Positions 1 through 13,200 of a stretch of DNA of 64,000 bases are shown here, piece after piece. Positions within the stretch are counted from its first letter, which is position 1. Every line of letters begins with the position of its first letter. Under the pieces are notes generated by a model. That model had not been told where the DNA came from. It did not search any database and worked only from the letters and a program-made list of their open reading frames with translations. This DNA comes from Clytia hemisphaerica (Eukaryota > Cnidaria > Hydrozoa > Leptothecata > Clytiidae), in assembly GCA_902728285.1 (NCBI GenBank), contig CACVBU010001205.1:551309-615308 (forward strand), in the 5' to 3' direction. The position numbers and the translations under genes are program-made.

Positions 1-3000
1 GCCAAGTGGTTGAAGATAGGTCACTAATTGCCCACTGTTGCCGTTTGTAGCTGACAGAATAGATTGTTGGCTTGGAATGCTCAAAACAACCTAAAGCAAA
101 GGAGAAAAAAAAGACAAATAGGAATTGTTATATAAAAGCACAGTGGTAGGTATTTTTGCAGTACTATTAAAAATTGAAGAAATTTGGTTAATAAAGAGGA
201 GTCACAAGTATTGATAACTAACCAGAACTAACAGATAAAGACGTATTATAAACAAAAAACTGCATGCAATTAAGTAGTTCATGGAGAGTATTTTCAAACC
301 TGTTGTTGTTGCTGTTGTGGATTGTTTTCAGAAGAATCTCCTTTAACGTCAGAACTATTACTATTTGTCATGACAGCCTGTTGAAGATTGACGCCTTCCT
401 GAACCAATGTGCCTGACGTCAACTCTCCACCGTCAACTGATACAGGCTGCAGGGTGATGTAAGGTGTGGATCCTTGCGCATCTGTACTAATGTTGGTTGT
501 TTGCATTGCAAGAAAAACTTGTGGTTGACCACCTAGCAATACAGGAATGAATGAAAAATACTTTAGAAATTTTTAACAAAACTTGTTCAAAAAGAGAATA
601 AATCACAGGGTACTCTTTTTTCTAAAATAGTGGAAAAATGGAACTTAATACAAAAATTTATATTTTAGACGAAAATCCATACTTCACCTAAAATCTTTAA
701 ATTCAACAGAAAACTGACCCTGAAATACATATCTTGGAAACTGAGCTATGGGTTATGTTCATTAGTATCAATATATCCACTCAAAGTTTCAATATAGCAC
801 GCAAACCTCTTTTACAGGATTTTTTTAATATATTGTCAACTCACCTGATTCAGAATCACCCGGAGCTTGCAACAAAACATAAGTGGGTTGTTGAGTAGTT
901 GAGACTTGTGAAGCATCAACATGAACCAGTGAAGATCCTGATGACTGCTAGAAAAAAAATTACAATCTGGTTTTAAATTGTGAATTCATATAAAAATTTT
1001 GGATTGATTATTTTAATATAAAGGTGACCCCCCCCCCACCAAGCAATTTAAAGTATCTGAAAGTCAGATCGGTCTTGGTACTGTATTACAAGTAGTCTAG
1101 TGGTAATCAAATCCTGGCCACTCGTTAGACCGGGACTGGCTGTTTGTTTAGTGTTTGTACGTAACAATGTAATAACAGTCACAAATTTTTTTATAATCAA
1201 ATTTCCACCAGGTTGAAAATAGCTCAATCCTTGCATTAATTAATAACAGAAAACTGCTATTCATTTGCCTTCATTCATATCCTTTATTGCGTCAAAAGAA
1301 CAAATTTCATTACTTGATAAGCATTGGTTGCCTGACTCTGTTGTGTATATTGAACATTTGAAGAAGTTTGAGAGTAAACAAGCGGCTGAACTGAATTGCT
1401 TTGAGAATATTGTTGCTGGGATGAAGGGTTTGATGTAACAATACCGATCCCATGACTATATGTTTGTCCGCTGGTGTGATCCTGTGTGGTGTGATCCTGT
1501 GTGGTGTTATTTTCCTTATTTGAGGCGCCATCATGTGGTGGTTGTTGTTGATCTTGCTCTGGTGGTTGACCAGAAGATAATAGGTTGGAGCTGTTCAGTG
1601 GAGCACTGAAGATGGTTGGTGCTTGAGACTGATGCTGGGCATCTTCAGGTGCAGGAAATCTAGGCTGGTCTGAGGTTACAGTCACTTCATGATTTCTACC
1701 AGGAATGTTTGCAAAGGAAAGACTTTGCGTAGCACCCATATGTTCATTATTTCTGACTTGATGTGACGTATTGTCAGTTGTTTTGTACATTATTTGAAAA
1801 AAGGGAAGGTGCATTGAAAGTTGTTGTGTTTTCGCTTTCATTCTGATTCTGATTTGGTAAAACTGCAAACACATTAGCAGTAGCTTTTGGTGGAATAAGT
1901 TGGATATTTGGTTTGAAATGCTCTGCAAAAGAAAAAAAGAAAGATTCAGATTGACCTTAGTTTGAAAAATTGAAAGCTCCCCGAACATTTTTGTCAGGTG
2001 AAATTAACCTCTAGGTATTTATTACAAGGCGTCATCCCAGGGCGATTTAAACATATTTTTCTTGATAACCAACCAGTTTCTAAATAGCCTTCTTCCTGTG
2101 TAGAGGAATATACCTGCTAAAGATGGGTTTGGGTCCTTTTTTTCCTCAAAGAAGTTAGTATTTAAAGTTCAAAATAGGGGTGCTGGTACATAAGAAAATT
2201 TTTAAAGACCTCTAGACCCCTAGGGAGATTCGCACAATTTTGAAATTTTTCATTATGATATTTGATGCTGCACCTTATCATAAAGGGAAGCAATCTTTTC
2301 AAGTTTTTTATTTGGGTTGCAATGCTGGTAGAAGGGGTGGCTGAAAATAGGGAATTTGGTATGCAGGGTATTTCTTATTGTGGGGACCACTGCTGGGTGG
2401 GTGGTCCAAATTGGTAGGTGATATGCCACTTTGTACCAGGGTTCTTAGTGGTGGGTGGTACTTTTTTGAAAAAATTCTTTACAAATTATTTTTTCCTTAT
2501 TTTTTCCATTTATGAGGTATTTTTCTCTTTATTGACTTACCGACAGAAAGATCAAGGTCTCTAACTGTATTTGATAAGTAACTGCATTTTGATAACTGTA
2601 TTTGATGTTAAGGATCTGATTTTAAGATAGGCTATAACTGGGTGGTCCGCCTATTTTGAACGTTAATTGCAAGTTAGTACCATGGTACAAAGGGGCACTG
2701 GTCCAGTACACTAAGTGTGCACCCCCTGTTTCAAATCAAGTTTTAAAATTTTGTGCTTACAAATGCGAAGTAACGAATAGATAAGGCAATAGATAAACGA
2801 GTGGATAAAGTAGTGAGTTGATAAAGTAAAGATAAACGAATGAAGAAAGTTGCAAAGTGGCAAGTAGATAAAGCAATAAATAAACGAGTGAATAAAGTAG
2901 AGAGTTGATAAAGCAATAGATAATCGAGTGAATAAAGTAGCAAAGTGGCAAGTAGACAAAGCAAGAGATAAACGAATGAATAAAATAGCAAAATAGCAAG

Positions 3001-5252
3001 TTGATAAAACAATAGATAAGCGAATGAATAAAGTAGCGAAGTGGCAGGTAGATAAAGCAATAGATAAACAAATGTGTGGGTAGCAAAATAGGCGCTTTCT
3101 TATAATTTTTTAACTTCACATTTTTGAGTTGGGAAATTTTTTTGGGTCGCTAAATCTAAAATTCACTTCGCATTTCGAAGTGCAAAGCTATAATTCGAAC
3201 CCTGCAATATTGAACAATTTGCTGATGTTAGGAGTTGCTGAATAGTTATACGGAAAAAACTGCAACCGGAAATTTTGACTAGAATACACACTGGACAAAA
3301 CGGGATAGAAAAGTGCAGACGACGAGCAAAGACAGAGTATTTATATTTTTTTTCTGGACCGGCATGAGTAAGGACATTGAATCAATCGTGAAGCAATGTA
3401 AAACTTGTGCAACATTACTGTCATCCAAACCAAAGAGTCCGTTATTGCATCAAGACATTCTGGATAGAGCATGGCAACAAGTGGGTAGCGATTTATTCCA
3501 TTTTGGAGGAAAGAACTATTTAATTGTTGCGGATTACTATTCATTGTGGCCCGAGGTTTACATCTTATCTTCGGCAACATCTGACTTAGTTACCAATGCA
3601 CTGAAACAATTATTTTCTTGAAATGGTGTACCTGAGACTCTTATATCAGACAACAGCTCCCAATATTCTTATAGAAAATTCAGACAATTTACACGACAAT
3701 GGAACATTAAACATGTTACTAGTAGCCCCTATTATCTATGATCAAACAGTTTAGCAGAATCCATGGTCAAGAGTGTCAAGAGAACGCTTAAAAAGTGCGT
3801 TAGATCCAACCAAGACATTCTAATCGGGCTACTTATCCTTAGAAAGTCTCCCTTACAATGTGGACTATCACCAGCACAACTTCTTATAGGTTGACAATTG
3901 ACAGACAACTTACCCAAAATTCATAAGCCCAGATCTGAGATGCCTCAGAGGAATCTTAACAAAGAAAGATTATCTGTAAAAAGTTACCACGATATATGAA
4001 ATTACAAATTACAAAACCAGAACTTTTTGTTACAGGTAGTGAAGTGGCAATGCAAGACGCTAAAACAAAAGAATGTCAGCAAGAGGAATAGTCCTAGATC
4101 AAGTGGCCCCAAGATCATACTCTGTAAACGTTAATGGCAAATTATTGAGAAGAAACCAAAATCAACTGAGTGAGAAAGGTTTATGCAGTCATCACGCCAA
4201 CACCTAGTCACCTACCTAGAGAAAGGGCCCCCTTGCCCCCAGCTCTTCTCCAGGTCCCCTCAAACCCTGATGCCCAGGAAAATGAACTTTCAGAAGGTTC
4301 TGAATCAGACACTATTCCCTATGATTTAACAGACTCTGACGGTGAGTCGGACAGAGCGGTACCTTACAATATGGAGATGAGTGATATACAAGAAAGCAAA
4401 AAGGACAGTGTTGAGACGAGATACACAACTAGAAGCGGACGGACGCAAAGTCTGTAAGCCTAAACCTTTTGAAAAATGATATATATATAACGTTTAAACT
4501 ATTGATATTGTTATTCATTGTATTATAGGAGATGTTAGGATCCTAGTCTATATTATAGTGGGTACCGTAAGGTCGGCTTTGTATCTTATAGTCGGTGCCC
4601 AGGGTCGGTGCAGGTACTTTAGTATGTTATCTTAGAATCAAACAGTAGGTACAATATTTTGGTTACATTTTCAGGGATGGATGACTTATTCCATCTAGAC
4701 ACAATGTTGGAACTAAAAGACGAATTTAGAATATCCAAGTACTAAATTAAAACTGTATTGTCCTCCAAGAATACAAACATTAAAAGTAATGCTAGGCTAT
4801 TTTAGACTCGATTTTAGAACCATGATGAAGACCCTTTCATCCAGTTTCATCAGTCAATCCCAGACAAACAAGGAGTGATTATTCACTTTTCAAAATGAAA
4901 GATCAAACATCAATAAATATCAAAGTTGCCTGACAAAAAATAAATGGTTTTGATTCCATAATCCAGAGCAATTACAAAGTGAAATCCTTGTACCTAGTCT
5001 CCAAACATATATTGTTGTCTTTATTCAACAGTAGAATTTGAAATTGGTAGGGTTTGAGAAAAGAACTGGGACTTGGTGGTCTGGAACAGAATCGTAGGAA
5101 CCTGGACACTGGAACACAAACTCTTCCCTCTCTCCCACTCTTCTTTTGGACAAAGCGTCACGAGACACAACAAAAAAAGCAAAATACGTACCTTCCATCT
5201 TTACAGATAGGTCTGTGGAAAGTTCATCAGGTATTTTCTGTGATGAAGACAT
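1..5252 (-). CDS. Gln/Ser/Thr-rich protein, 5' part of gene, partial (runs off left edge)
   Basis: I do not recognise this gene. Five coding exons can be joined on the minus strand: 5252-5192 (ATG, begins MSSSQKIPDELS), 1922-1314, 947-845, 532-300 and 90-1 (continues off the window). Each is flanked by AG and GT sites. Junction phases agree, except that exon 2 is one base too long (see findings: A-run at 1797-1802). The predicted protein is low in complexity and rich in Gln, Ser, Thr and Asn, with a poly-Gln run at the end of exon 4 and motifs such as TYVLLQAP and YITLQPVSVDG. Such composition is common in transactivation regions of transcription factors, whose DNA-binding domain would lie further left. 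That role is inference only. Intron 1 (1923-5191) holds a Gypsy fragment and a minisatellite. The donor after exon 4 (GTTTGA) is weak. Confidence 0.6.
2755..3085. repeat. Imperfect minisatellite, GATAAA-rich
   Basis: An irregular tandem array of roughly 25-35-bp units built on phrases like AGATAAACGAGTGAATAAAG, AAGTGGCAAGTAG and AAGCAATAGATAA. It makes long but meaningless reading frames on the minus strand (repeated Leu/Tyr/Phe/Ser). It sits in intron 1 of the Gln-rich gene. Confidence 0.8.
3230..4540 (+). mobile_element. Decayed Ty3/Gypsy retrotransposon fragment (integrase end of pol)
   Basis: Translation in the plus direction gives the integrase zinc-binding region (HTG..GIEKCRRRA, then VKQCKTC) followed by the rve core: an Asp in GSDLFHF, a second Asp in ISDN and Glu in SLAESMVKSVKR, the usual DDE arrangement of Gypsy integrases. 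The frame is broken by stops at about 3619, 3738 and 3891 and by frame changes. A last open stretch at 4170-4457 is an acidic, Ser-rich tail ending in a TRSGR-type motif. Only this 3' part survives: no gag, protease or reverse transcriptase lies upstream. A purine-rich GGAGA followed by TGTTAGGATCC at 4533 may mark the start of a 3' LTR, but I cannot see its end. The copy is inactive. Confidence 0.85.
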
Positions 5253-5259
5253 ATTATTT

Positions 5260-5540
5260 GGAATTTCATGTGAAAATAAAGGCCAAAATCTTTTAAAATA
5301 TTGATCGAAAAGTCTCTGTTCAGCCTTTTCGCCTTCGGAACAAAAGCATGTATTTTATCACGTGACCCGGTGGACATTCCATGGCGGATCTTTGTCCAAT
5401 CAGTTTGCAGTAAATTTACGCCTCAAAACAAAATGGCGCTGTGTAAAATAATTCGGGCGTCAACCATGTCGTGGCAAATCGTTGGCGGCTTCATTCTAAT
5501 ATAAAACGCCCAAGCCACAAACTGACACCCGCCATAAATA
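5260..5540 (-). promoter_or_regulatory. Probable promoter region of the Gln-rich gene
   Basis: This stretch lies just upstream of the minus-strand ATG at 5252. It is less AT-rich than its surroundings. It contains an E-box-like TCACGTGAC near 5358, a CCAAT box at about 5398, and two ATGGCG-type motifs (near 5382 and 5432) resembling YY1 sites. No TATA box is clear. It is assigned by position and motif content only. Confidence 0.35.
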
Positions 5541-5552
5541 TGCCATCGAATA

Positions 5553-6272
5553 AACTCGCGACCTTACTTCAACAAGGTTCTATCATGAATTTTGAAAAAA
5601 TTGAGTTTTTCGGTCAATAACGTTCAATATGCCAAAAACTAATTGTTAATGCTGTAAACTTTCAAATATCTTAATTCCATGGCTCAAAATAACATATTCC
5701 ACTAAGTTCTATCAGTTAATTTGGTCTTTGACACATTACATTACAACAAAGTTCTATGGGAAATCTTCAAGCAAAAATCCTTAGTCTTAGTGCGATCCGC
5801 GATAATGTCTTTTCCAATAATATTAAGGTCAACAAGGTTCTATCATGAAAATAGAAGATTTCTTTGATATGAAACTGAAATTTGTGAAAATTCCAACTGG
5901 AAAGCTAGTTTATGTCTTTTTTGTCATTTTTAAATATTTTTGCATGCTATTTCTTCTTTAAAATTTATAAAAATGAGGTAGTTTCAGTAGATGGAACCTT
6001 GTTGACTTTGCGCATTTCTGAGTCTTCGAGGCAACAAGGTTCTATCCCAAATTTTATTTCTTTAATAACTCTTTAATATTTTGGTTTATCACAGTTAGTT
6101 TTAATAAAGATTTTTTCATGCTAAAACTATATTTCTGTAACAGAAAAAAGCAAAGTGAAGACCCAAGCTTCAAACTAAGGTCTTTTTTAAAGTCACTGAA
6201 TTTTCAAATGCATTTCACTCAAAACCGCAATTTGCAGAGTTGGAACCTTGTTGAAGTAAGGTCGCGAACTCG
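5553..6272. mobile_element. Inverted-repeat (foldback/MITE-like) element, TIR CTCGCGACCTTACTTCAACA
   Basis: The left end at 5554-5582 (CGCGACCTTACTTCAACAAG) recurs as its reverse complement at 6240-6268. Inside, the phrase AACAAGGTTCTATC or its complement recurs near 5823, 5993 and 6031, so the element is built from repeats of its own end. It has no coding capacity. It directly abuts the palindrome that follows. Confidence 0.7.
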
Positions 6273-6278
6273 CGAATT

Positions 6279-7325
6279 AGTAGTCCGGCGGCGAAAAGGG
6301 CTTTTTTGCATCAACCCTTACAAGTAGTAAATATGGTTTTTATTTTATTTTCTCATTATATGGTCCCTTGGGACCCCAAAACCGGTTTTTGCCAAGCTGG
6401 CAAAGCAAAGGTGGGGAAATTTTTTTATGGGGGCTTAAAGGGGGTGGTAGGGTCATTTTAGCCTGGGGGTCCTTAGAAAGTCGATTTTTGAAGTTCTCAT
6501 TTAGCTAAAACTGATTGCACAATCAGATAGAGCTTGAAGAGTACATCTCCAAAATGGGGTCATTTGTCTCATTTGGTGGACTTAGTCCCCCGGAATTGGC
6601 TGATACCTTGCTGATACGTCTTCAAAAATACAATATTTTATGCTGACGTCAGCATTTTGGAGAGAATTTCCAGCGAAAGATACGACTTTTAAAAGATGTG
6701 TCTCGAAGAGTACTATCGATTAAAGGGATCATTTATAGGGTTTCCTAGGCTAGATCATCATGAGATATTAGAGTTTGAAATTTTGCTGACTCAGCGTTTT
6801 TCAACGTTTTTGGCCCTTTTCTGCTGAGTCAGCAAAATTTCAAACTCTAATATCTCATGATCTAGCCTAGGAGACCCTATAAATGACCCCTCTAATCGAT
6901 AGAACTCTTTAAGACGCATCTGTTAAAAGGGGTATCTTTCGCTGAAAATTCTCTCAAAAATGCTGACGTGTCAGCATAAAATATTGCATTTTTGAAGACG
7001 TATCAGCCAATTCCGGGGGACTAAGTCCGCCAAATGAGACAAATGACCCCATTTTGGAGATCTGCTCTTCAAGTTCTATCTGATGGCACAATCCTCGGCA
7101 CAATCAGTTTTATTTAGCTAAATGAGAACTTCAAAAATCGACTTTCTAAGGACCCCCAGACTAAAATGACCCTACCCCCTTCAAGCCCCCATAAAAAATT
7201 TTCCCCGACTTTGCCAGCTTGCCAAAAACTAGTTTTGGGGGTCCCAAGGGACCATATGATGGGAAAATAAAATAAAAACCCATATTTACTAATTGTAAGG
7301 GTAATCCTGGATCGCCGCCGGACTA
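6279..7325. mobile_element. Giant near-perfect palindrome (foldback element), arms of about 500 bp
   Basis: The two halves are reverse complements over almost the whole length. The outer end TAGTCCGGCGGCGA (6280) pairs with TCGCCGCCGGACTA (7312-7325). TATGGTCCCTTGGGACCCC (6359) pairs with GGGTCCCAAGGGACCATA (7240). TTTGAAATTTTGCTGACTCAGC (6776-6797) pairs with the complement near 6823-6844. The unpaired centre is only about 25 bases. There is no open reading frame of note. A related single arm lies at 31.7 kb, which shows that this is a dispersed family rather than a one-off duplication. Confidence 0.85.
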
Positions 7326-9706
7326 AATAACTGCTTGTCGAATCTAGTCTGAATCGCAGACCTCTACAAAACCACTGGTAGTATAGGTAGTAGGTACTAT
7401 TTCTCCACTATTTCTCCTTTTCGAAATGAAACAAACAATCAAAAACGATAGTTGTTTCTACTTTTTGTTTGGTATTTGCTTGCATTAACACTCGCGGTAA
7501 AAAAAAATGTTTAACAAAATCGGTAGTAAAATTACAAGTTGGATAAACTCAAATAAAATACAACTGAATTTTTGTGACGAAGCGTGTAGCGTAAAACCCC
7601 CAGTGGCTGTTTATTCTGGAGGAAACATTATCTCCGAACCAATGGCATCCGTCACCCCGACCTTCGGAGGTTAAAGGTCTTCCTCCCTTTATGTACAATT
7701 TTTTTACTAACGAAATTATTCCATCTGCAAGTGTTTGACCGTCAAATGTAAGAGATCATAAATTTAAATTATAATTATTATAAGAATGGATTTTTACGAG
7801 GTATGAGTTTCATAGCTTCAAAATGTTATCAATCTATTTGTAATTTTCGTTTAAGGAATACCAAATTCATCAACTTGATAAAACACATCCACGATTCCAT
7901 GTTTGATAAGTTGTCGGTGTTGAATGTTGATGAGCGTCAATCTCCAATGACCGGCGTTTATTTTGGTAATCGATCGTCTTTTAGTATATTCTATTGTATT
8001 CCTTGGTGGTTGATCGTCTGAGCCATTGATTGATCATCTGTTTGAAGTTCAGGAAGAAGCGCTCGTCCGATTGTTTCAATGTCATAAAAGTAAAGAAAGG
8101 TTGACCGGAGTATACAATTTTGAATTGTATTTAAAGACAAACGAATCTTAATTATGATACTTAAAAATGATGCGCATGCATAATTAATTTTCTGTGCGAA
8201 ATTGTTGAGAACCTGCTTTTCCAGCTTTTTTCAATTGCTGGAAACATCGTAACTATAAGGTCCTATAATAAGAAGCCCAAATCCATTAGTGGATGCGGCA
8301 CGTCCTCGCGCGAGCGCAGCAGCCTACCTTACTACCTTGACGACCGACGGGGCGGTGAGGTGCCGCTGGAGTTTGAAAAGTGGATTCTGTCAGATATGAA
8401 TCTTTAGTTTAGTAATTTTTGAGGGACCCTTTCACGTTTCAGAACGAAAAATCGATTTTTCTCATTTTATTTTATTTAACCCTGAAAAGTGGCAAAAATG
8501 ACTAAATAAAGTAGACAAAAAATTCAAAAAATTTCTAATTTACACCTAGACTGAATAGCAGACCTCTACATAACCTCAGATAGTATAAGTCTGCTTAATG
8601 ATCAACCGGTTTCCAGTTCGATGTATTTTACAGAATCTTGGCGAGTATATAATTTGATTGACATTGATGTGCGCGCAAAATAGAATGTTTACATTCGAAA
8701 TTCGAATCCCAGACCAGAAAAACAAAACAAAAAGATAAAAAACAATTTGATGCAAGCATTTTCTAAAGTCTACAAATTTATTTTTACTTTGTTGCTTTTA
8801 TAAGAAGATATCTGGTCTGTAAATTTATCAACGCTCATCATCAGTAAAATCAAAGAGTGTTGCAAGTATCTCTGGGATTAGATTGGTGAATTTAAGAGAA
8901 GAATGTCTGGAAGACACTTATTATTTCAGTCAAAAAATTCACAAACCCACGCTGCCTGAAAACAAAAGAGCCAAGTAACTGGGTTCTGATAATACAGCAA
9001 TAGATCACTATTGACAAATCAAAAGGTCCCAATCTCAAAATTATTGAGAAAACTAAGAATTTTTCTGTTTGTCTGAGAATTTTGAGATTTACACTTATTT
9101 CGTGTAGATGGGACTTTCATTACCGTGAGTATCACAGCGCGAATAAATTCGAAATAATCTTTTTTTACACACAAAAAAAATCCATTTAAAAAATATTTTC
9201 TTCAACAAAATTCTTAAGCAGTTTTTTTAAATAATTACTTGTTGCTACCAACTTACAAATAACGATAAAAATAATATATACAAATCTTGAAAATGAAAAT
9301 AACGTACAAAAATATATATTCCTTCCATTATATAGTGATTAAAATGAACAATGTATATTTTGTGGATTGATAGAATCGAACATACCGGTTCTTAAAGTTA
9401 TCACTATAAAATAATTTTCCATCGACGACAGAAACTCTGGATGAAAGCAGAACATTGCTAGGTTTAACTCACTAAAATCCAGGTGTGTGTAATCTCTGGT
9501 GTAATCAGTAAACAAAAAAGTCTTTGTTTTCCCCTCAAAATGACGAAATCTTCCCCTCAAAATGACGAAATCTTATTGGTTGAGGGAGCATATCACATAA
9601 TAGCAAAGAATACTATACCTGGCCTGTAAAAGAGACGACCCAAGAACAGCCCCTGGCCTAAGAATGTTACAAATACGAGTTCGTTGCACAGATATCTTAA
9701 ACAAAA
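7326..9706. other. Intergenic stretch with no gene recognised
   Basis: Reading frames are short and without recognisable motifs. Small features are an interrupted inverted repeat at about 9024-9116 (AATCTCAAAATT against AATTTTGAGATT) and a 22-bp direct duplication at about 9537-9580 (CCCCTCAAAATGACGAAATC twice). A GC-richer patch lies at 8280-8360. Confidence 0.5.
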
Positions 9707-9932
9707 CACTAGATAGAGCTTTTCTTCCCTATTTGGAGCAAAATAATGCGCCATCTTGAATGAAGTAACGTCACAATTGAGCTTTAGTTCCTTGAAATTT
9801 TGAAGTCATTGCAGTGTCAAAATACTTCAAAAGTGAAAAACAAGGTTTATACTGTGGTCTACTATCAGCAAAGATGGCGCATTATTTTGCTTTACCTTGG
9901 CTTGGAATAGATAAAAAAGCTCTTTATCTATT
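9707..9932. mobile_element. MITE, TIR CACTAGATAGAGCT (copy 1)
   Basis: It begins CACTAGATAGAGCTTTT and ends AAAAGCTCTTTATCTATTT, with a second inverted pair inside: AAAATAATGCGCCATCTT at about 9749 against AAGATGGCGCATTATTTT at about 9871. A second copy is at 63.3 kb. It is non-coding, about 226 bp, and lies just downstream of the MPI stop codon. Confidence 0.75.
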
Positions 9933-10211
9933 TATATAAGAAATCTATGGTTCGTTGACTTCCCTCAAACAAACACATGTATATTTAGCCTAAAGTCAAC
10001 AACAAAGTGTAAACATAGCCTTCTCCACAGAGAGTCCACTTTATAAATTGTTTAGCATCACCAAAAATGATTTTGAATTTTAAGATTCCCCGAGCGGAAT
10101 GAGACCAACAATAATTTAGGACGAATCTTGATACAGTCTTTACCTGTACAACATAGGATCGATAAAAATCCGTCCAATCTTCGATCATAAAACGATCAAG
10201 TCAAAATCATC

Positions 10212-13200
10212 TCATACCAAATCACAATAAGCTTGAAAAATCAATAATTCTTCATTCGAAGAAATATTTGTTAATTTCACTTTCTCACCATTGCCAACGA
10301 AAAATACTGATCCACGTGATGTTGCTAGGCAACCAGCCTCGGTTTCATACTGAACATCAGCATGTCCGGATAATGTGAGTAGGATACTTGGCCCCTTAAC
10401 GGATTGGACGTCATATTCGGACGCGTTTCCAGCTGGAATCTAAATGATATGAAATATAGAAATCAAATTACAAAGTCAAATTCAGGTCAGTAAAACAAAA
10501 ACAAAAATACTCAAAAACAAAATCTTGGCACACGGGCATTTTATCTCAAACAGATTCGATTAAGCGTGGTTAATCAATCCCGGCCAACCAATAATCTTTG
10601 ATTGGAGTTTTTTTTGAAATCTGTACCCTAATGGCGGTGAAAAAGCATCGAGAGCGCTAGATCTACTTTTCCTTGAATACTTTTGATGATATAGCGCCGT
10701 TAGATGTTAATTTTTAACATTGCAATGGCTTCTTCTCGGGTACCATTACAAAAAAACTCCGATCAAAGATGGCGGATATAGCTTGGTCCAGGGATAAATA
10801 AAGGTCAGTGGAAGAAATTTTGTCTCACTTACCTGGATCTTTTTAACAGAGAAATCATCAATGGGTGGATTATAAATCGAGACATGTGGATCATCTGAAC
10901 AAGAGGTGGGTTTGAATTTCGTTTCTTCTACCGTCTGTGGTTTGTAGTCTAACATCTCAATTAAAGTGTCGACATCTTTGAATTTGGGTGTGAAGCCAGC
11001 ACGCACCACATTGTCACTGTTCGCCATACACTCAATAATATCTGGGGAGGAGAAAACAAGATGTTGCTGAATTGTGAGGCGAAAAATTCAAGGTCCCCTT
11101 AAAGGTTTTATTTCTATGTAAGTGTTCCCGTTACATATCAGACACATATTTCATACCAGGACAGTTTGCCTATTGTTATATTATGCTGATATAAGCAACA
11201 AAATGTTTTTCTTTTCCTCTTTCTGACCAATCTTGCTCCACATCCGTGTCAATCCAATGTGAAAAAGCTTATGAATTAAAATTGATGAGTAAGAAAGCAA
11301 TACCACTCTTATTTATGGTGTCAGCCCCCCCAGAAATCTGAAGGGCACCTAGGCCAGGTTAGTAGAGGGGGGCTAATGCCTTGCAATTCTTTGGGGTTAC
11401 CTATTCATTAAGGGTACCTAGCTGTCTTGATGGAGGAGGGGCTGGTTATATTTTCCAAATCGAATATTTCAAAATATTTCAAATTATTGAATTTTTTTAC
11501 TAAACCACCCCAAAAATCATTAAGATTTTACGAATGACAAAAGAACAAAAAGTGTCAATTCCAAAAAAAATTTTTTGGCTGAATGGGGGTACCTAACTCA
11601 AAGCAATTTCTCAAGGGAACCTAAATTGCTGGGGGCACCATGCTCAATGGGGGCACCTGAAAAGTGGGCTGAAACCATGTTATTAAAAAGCAAAACCTTT
11701 AAAAATATCAATATTGAATGACAAGTGCTATGATTTGAAATTTCGACCAAAGGTACATCAATGGATAGTTGGAGATGATTTGTAAAATTTTGGTTCGACC
11801 ACGCATCTCTACTATGAATTTTACAGACCAGAATATCTGGTTTGTATCTTATTGCATTGCTGAAACAACAATCTATTGGAGCCAGAAGAACATTGAACGT
11901 TAATCAGACTTTCTGGATACAGTACAACCTTTTCCGGAACTTTTAAAGTACATGTTTTTTTTTATAAGAACAAACTATATAAAAACATAGGGCTTCGATG
12001 GCCAAAATGTTAAGAACAAGTTAAGAACATTGTAAGGCTTCTCGGACTCGAAAACATCCGATTTTTTAGGAAAATGGGTAAAATGCTCAAAAAACAGTAA
12101 AAATAAGAACTTTAGGCTTAAAATTCAAAAAGTTAAGAACATCCCAAGGCTTCAAAAATTTTGGATGTTCTTATAAAAAAAACGTGTAGGATCACACCCC
12201 ATAAGTTTTCATTACTTGGTAAACATACATACCTCCGTAGATATAAGCGTGTGGGACATCAGGTCCAAGGAAGATCGATTCAAACGGTTCCAATTGTATA
12301 TAATTCAAAAAATAGATGACAAAACATCCAACATCGCCTGGGTATTGTGAATGGACTCTCAGTAAGAGCCTACCAAGATATAGACTAGTATCCTCGTGTT
12401 TCTTATGACATTCGTTCAACCGCGTGATCAGCTTTGCTAGTTGCTCTTTGATGGTGTTTGGATCACACGCCATGAGTTGCGAGAGGCAGCCCTTAATAGC
12501 ACGGCGTACAGCTTCATCCTTCGCCTTTTTATCTGTTAAAAGATATTTGGAGTAAGTAGTGCATAATCTTTTTATTAGTTAATAAGTTATACAAGTCTAT
12601 TTTCTTCTATCTGCCGAGAGTGCTCGATGATATCAGAGCCTGTTCGAATTAAAAGAAAGAGACTTTGATTTATTGTTTAGAACTTTAAATTTCATGCCGC
12701 CCGTATGGACGACAATACCGAGTTTATGTATTTGCACTTTTGAGGACGGTAGAGTGACTGAAGCGATTTGGAAAAACCCGCAATTCTGCCCCGCAAAATC
12801 GAGGACGGTAAAAGTGCTGATTTACCGTCGTCCTCAGCTGGTCAGGATCTAGTCAAATTAGAACCTTACCGTCTCCGTCGCTGGAAAACACACATACATA
12901 AACTCGGTAATCATGCATCAGTTAGTTAATAAGTTATAAGTTCTATAAGACCATTTGACTCAATTTGGAATCCAGCCAAAGAAAAAATCTTCAAAATCAA
13001 AATATATCAATATACACATGATCAAATTAGCCGGAATCTTTCTAACTACCCTACAGTGTGCTCATGTAACATGAGAATGATACTTGACATAGATCATAGT
13101 TTCAGTCTAGTAAAACTAAGTCAGTTCAAAGGAGCAGCGAAACTGTTTTAATAGATATCACTGAATGGTCATAGATCAGCGCAACGGTTATGGTGCAGTG

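Noticed and set aside
1081..1150. AGTCTAGTGGTAATC and GACCGGGACTGG as polymerase III boxes
   Set aside because: Spacing and arms do not make a tRNA and no second copy is evident. AGTAGTCTAGTGG recurs at 31.69 kb but is too short to judge.
2711..3119. Overlapping minus-strand frames rich in Leu/Tyr/Phe
   Set aside because: They are produced by the GATAAA-rich minisatellite read in three frames. No family motif.
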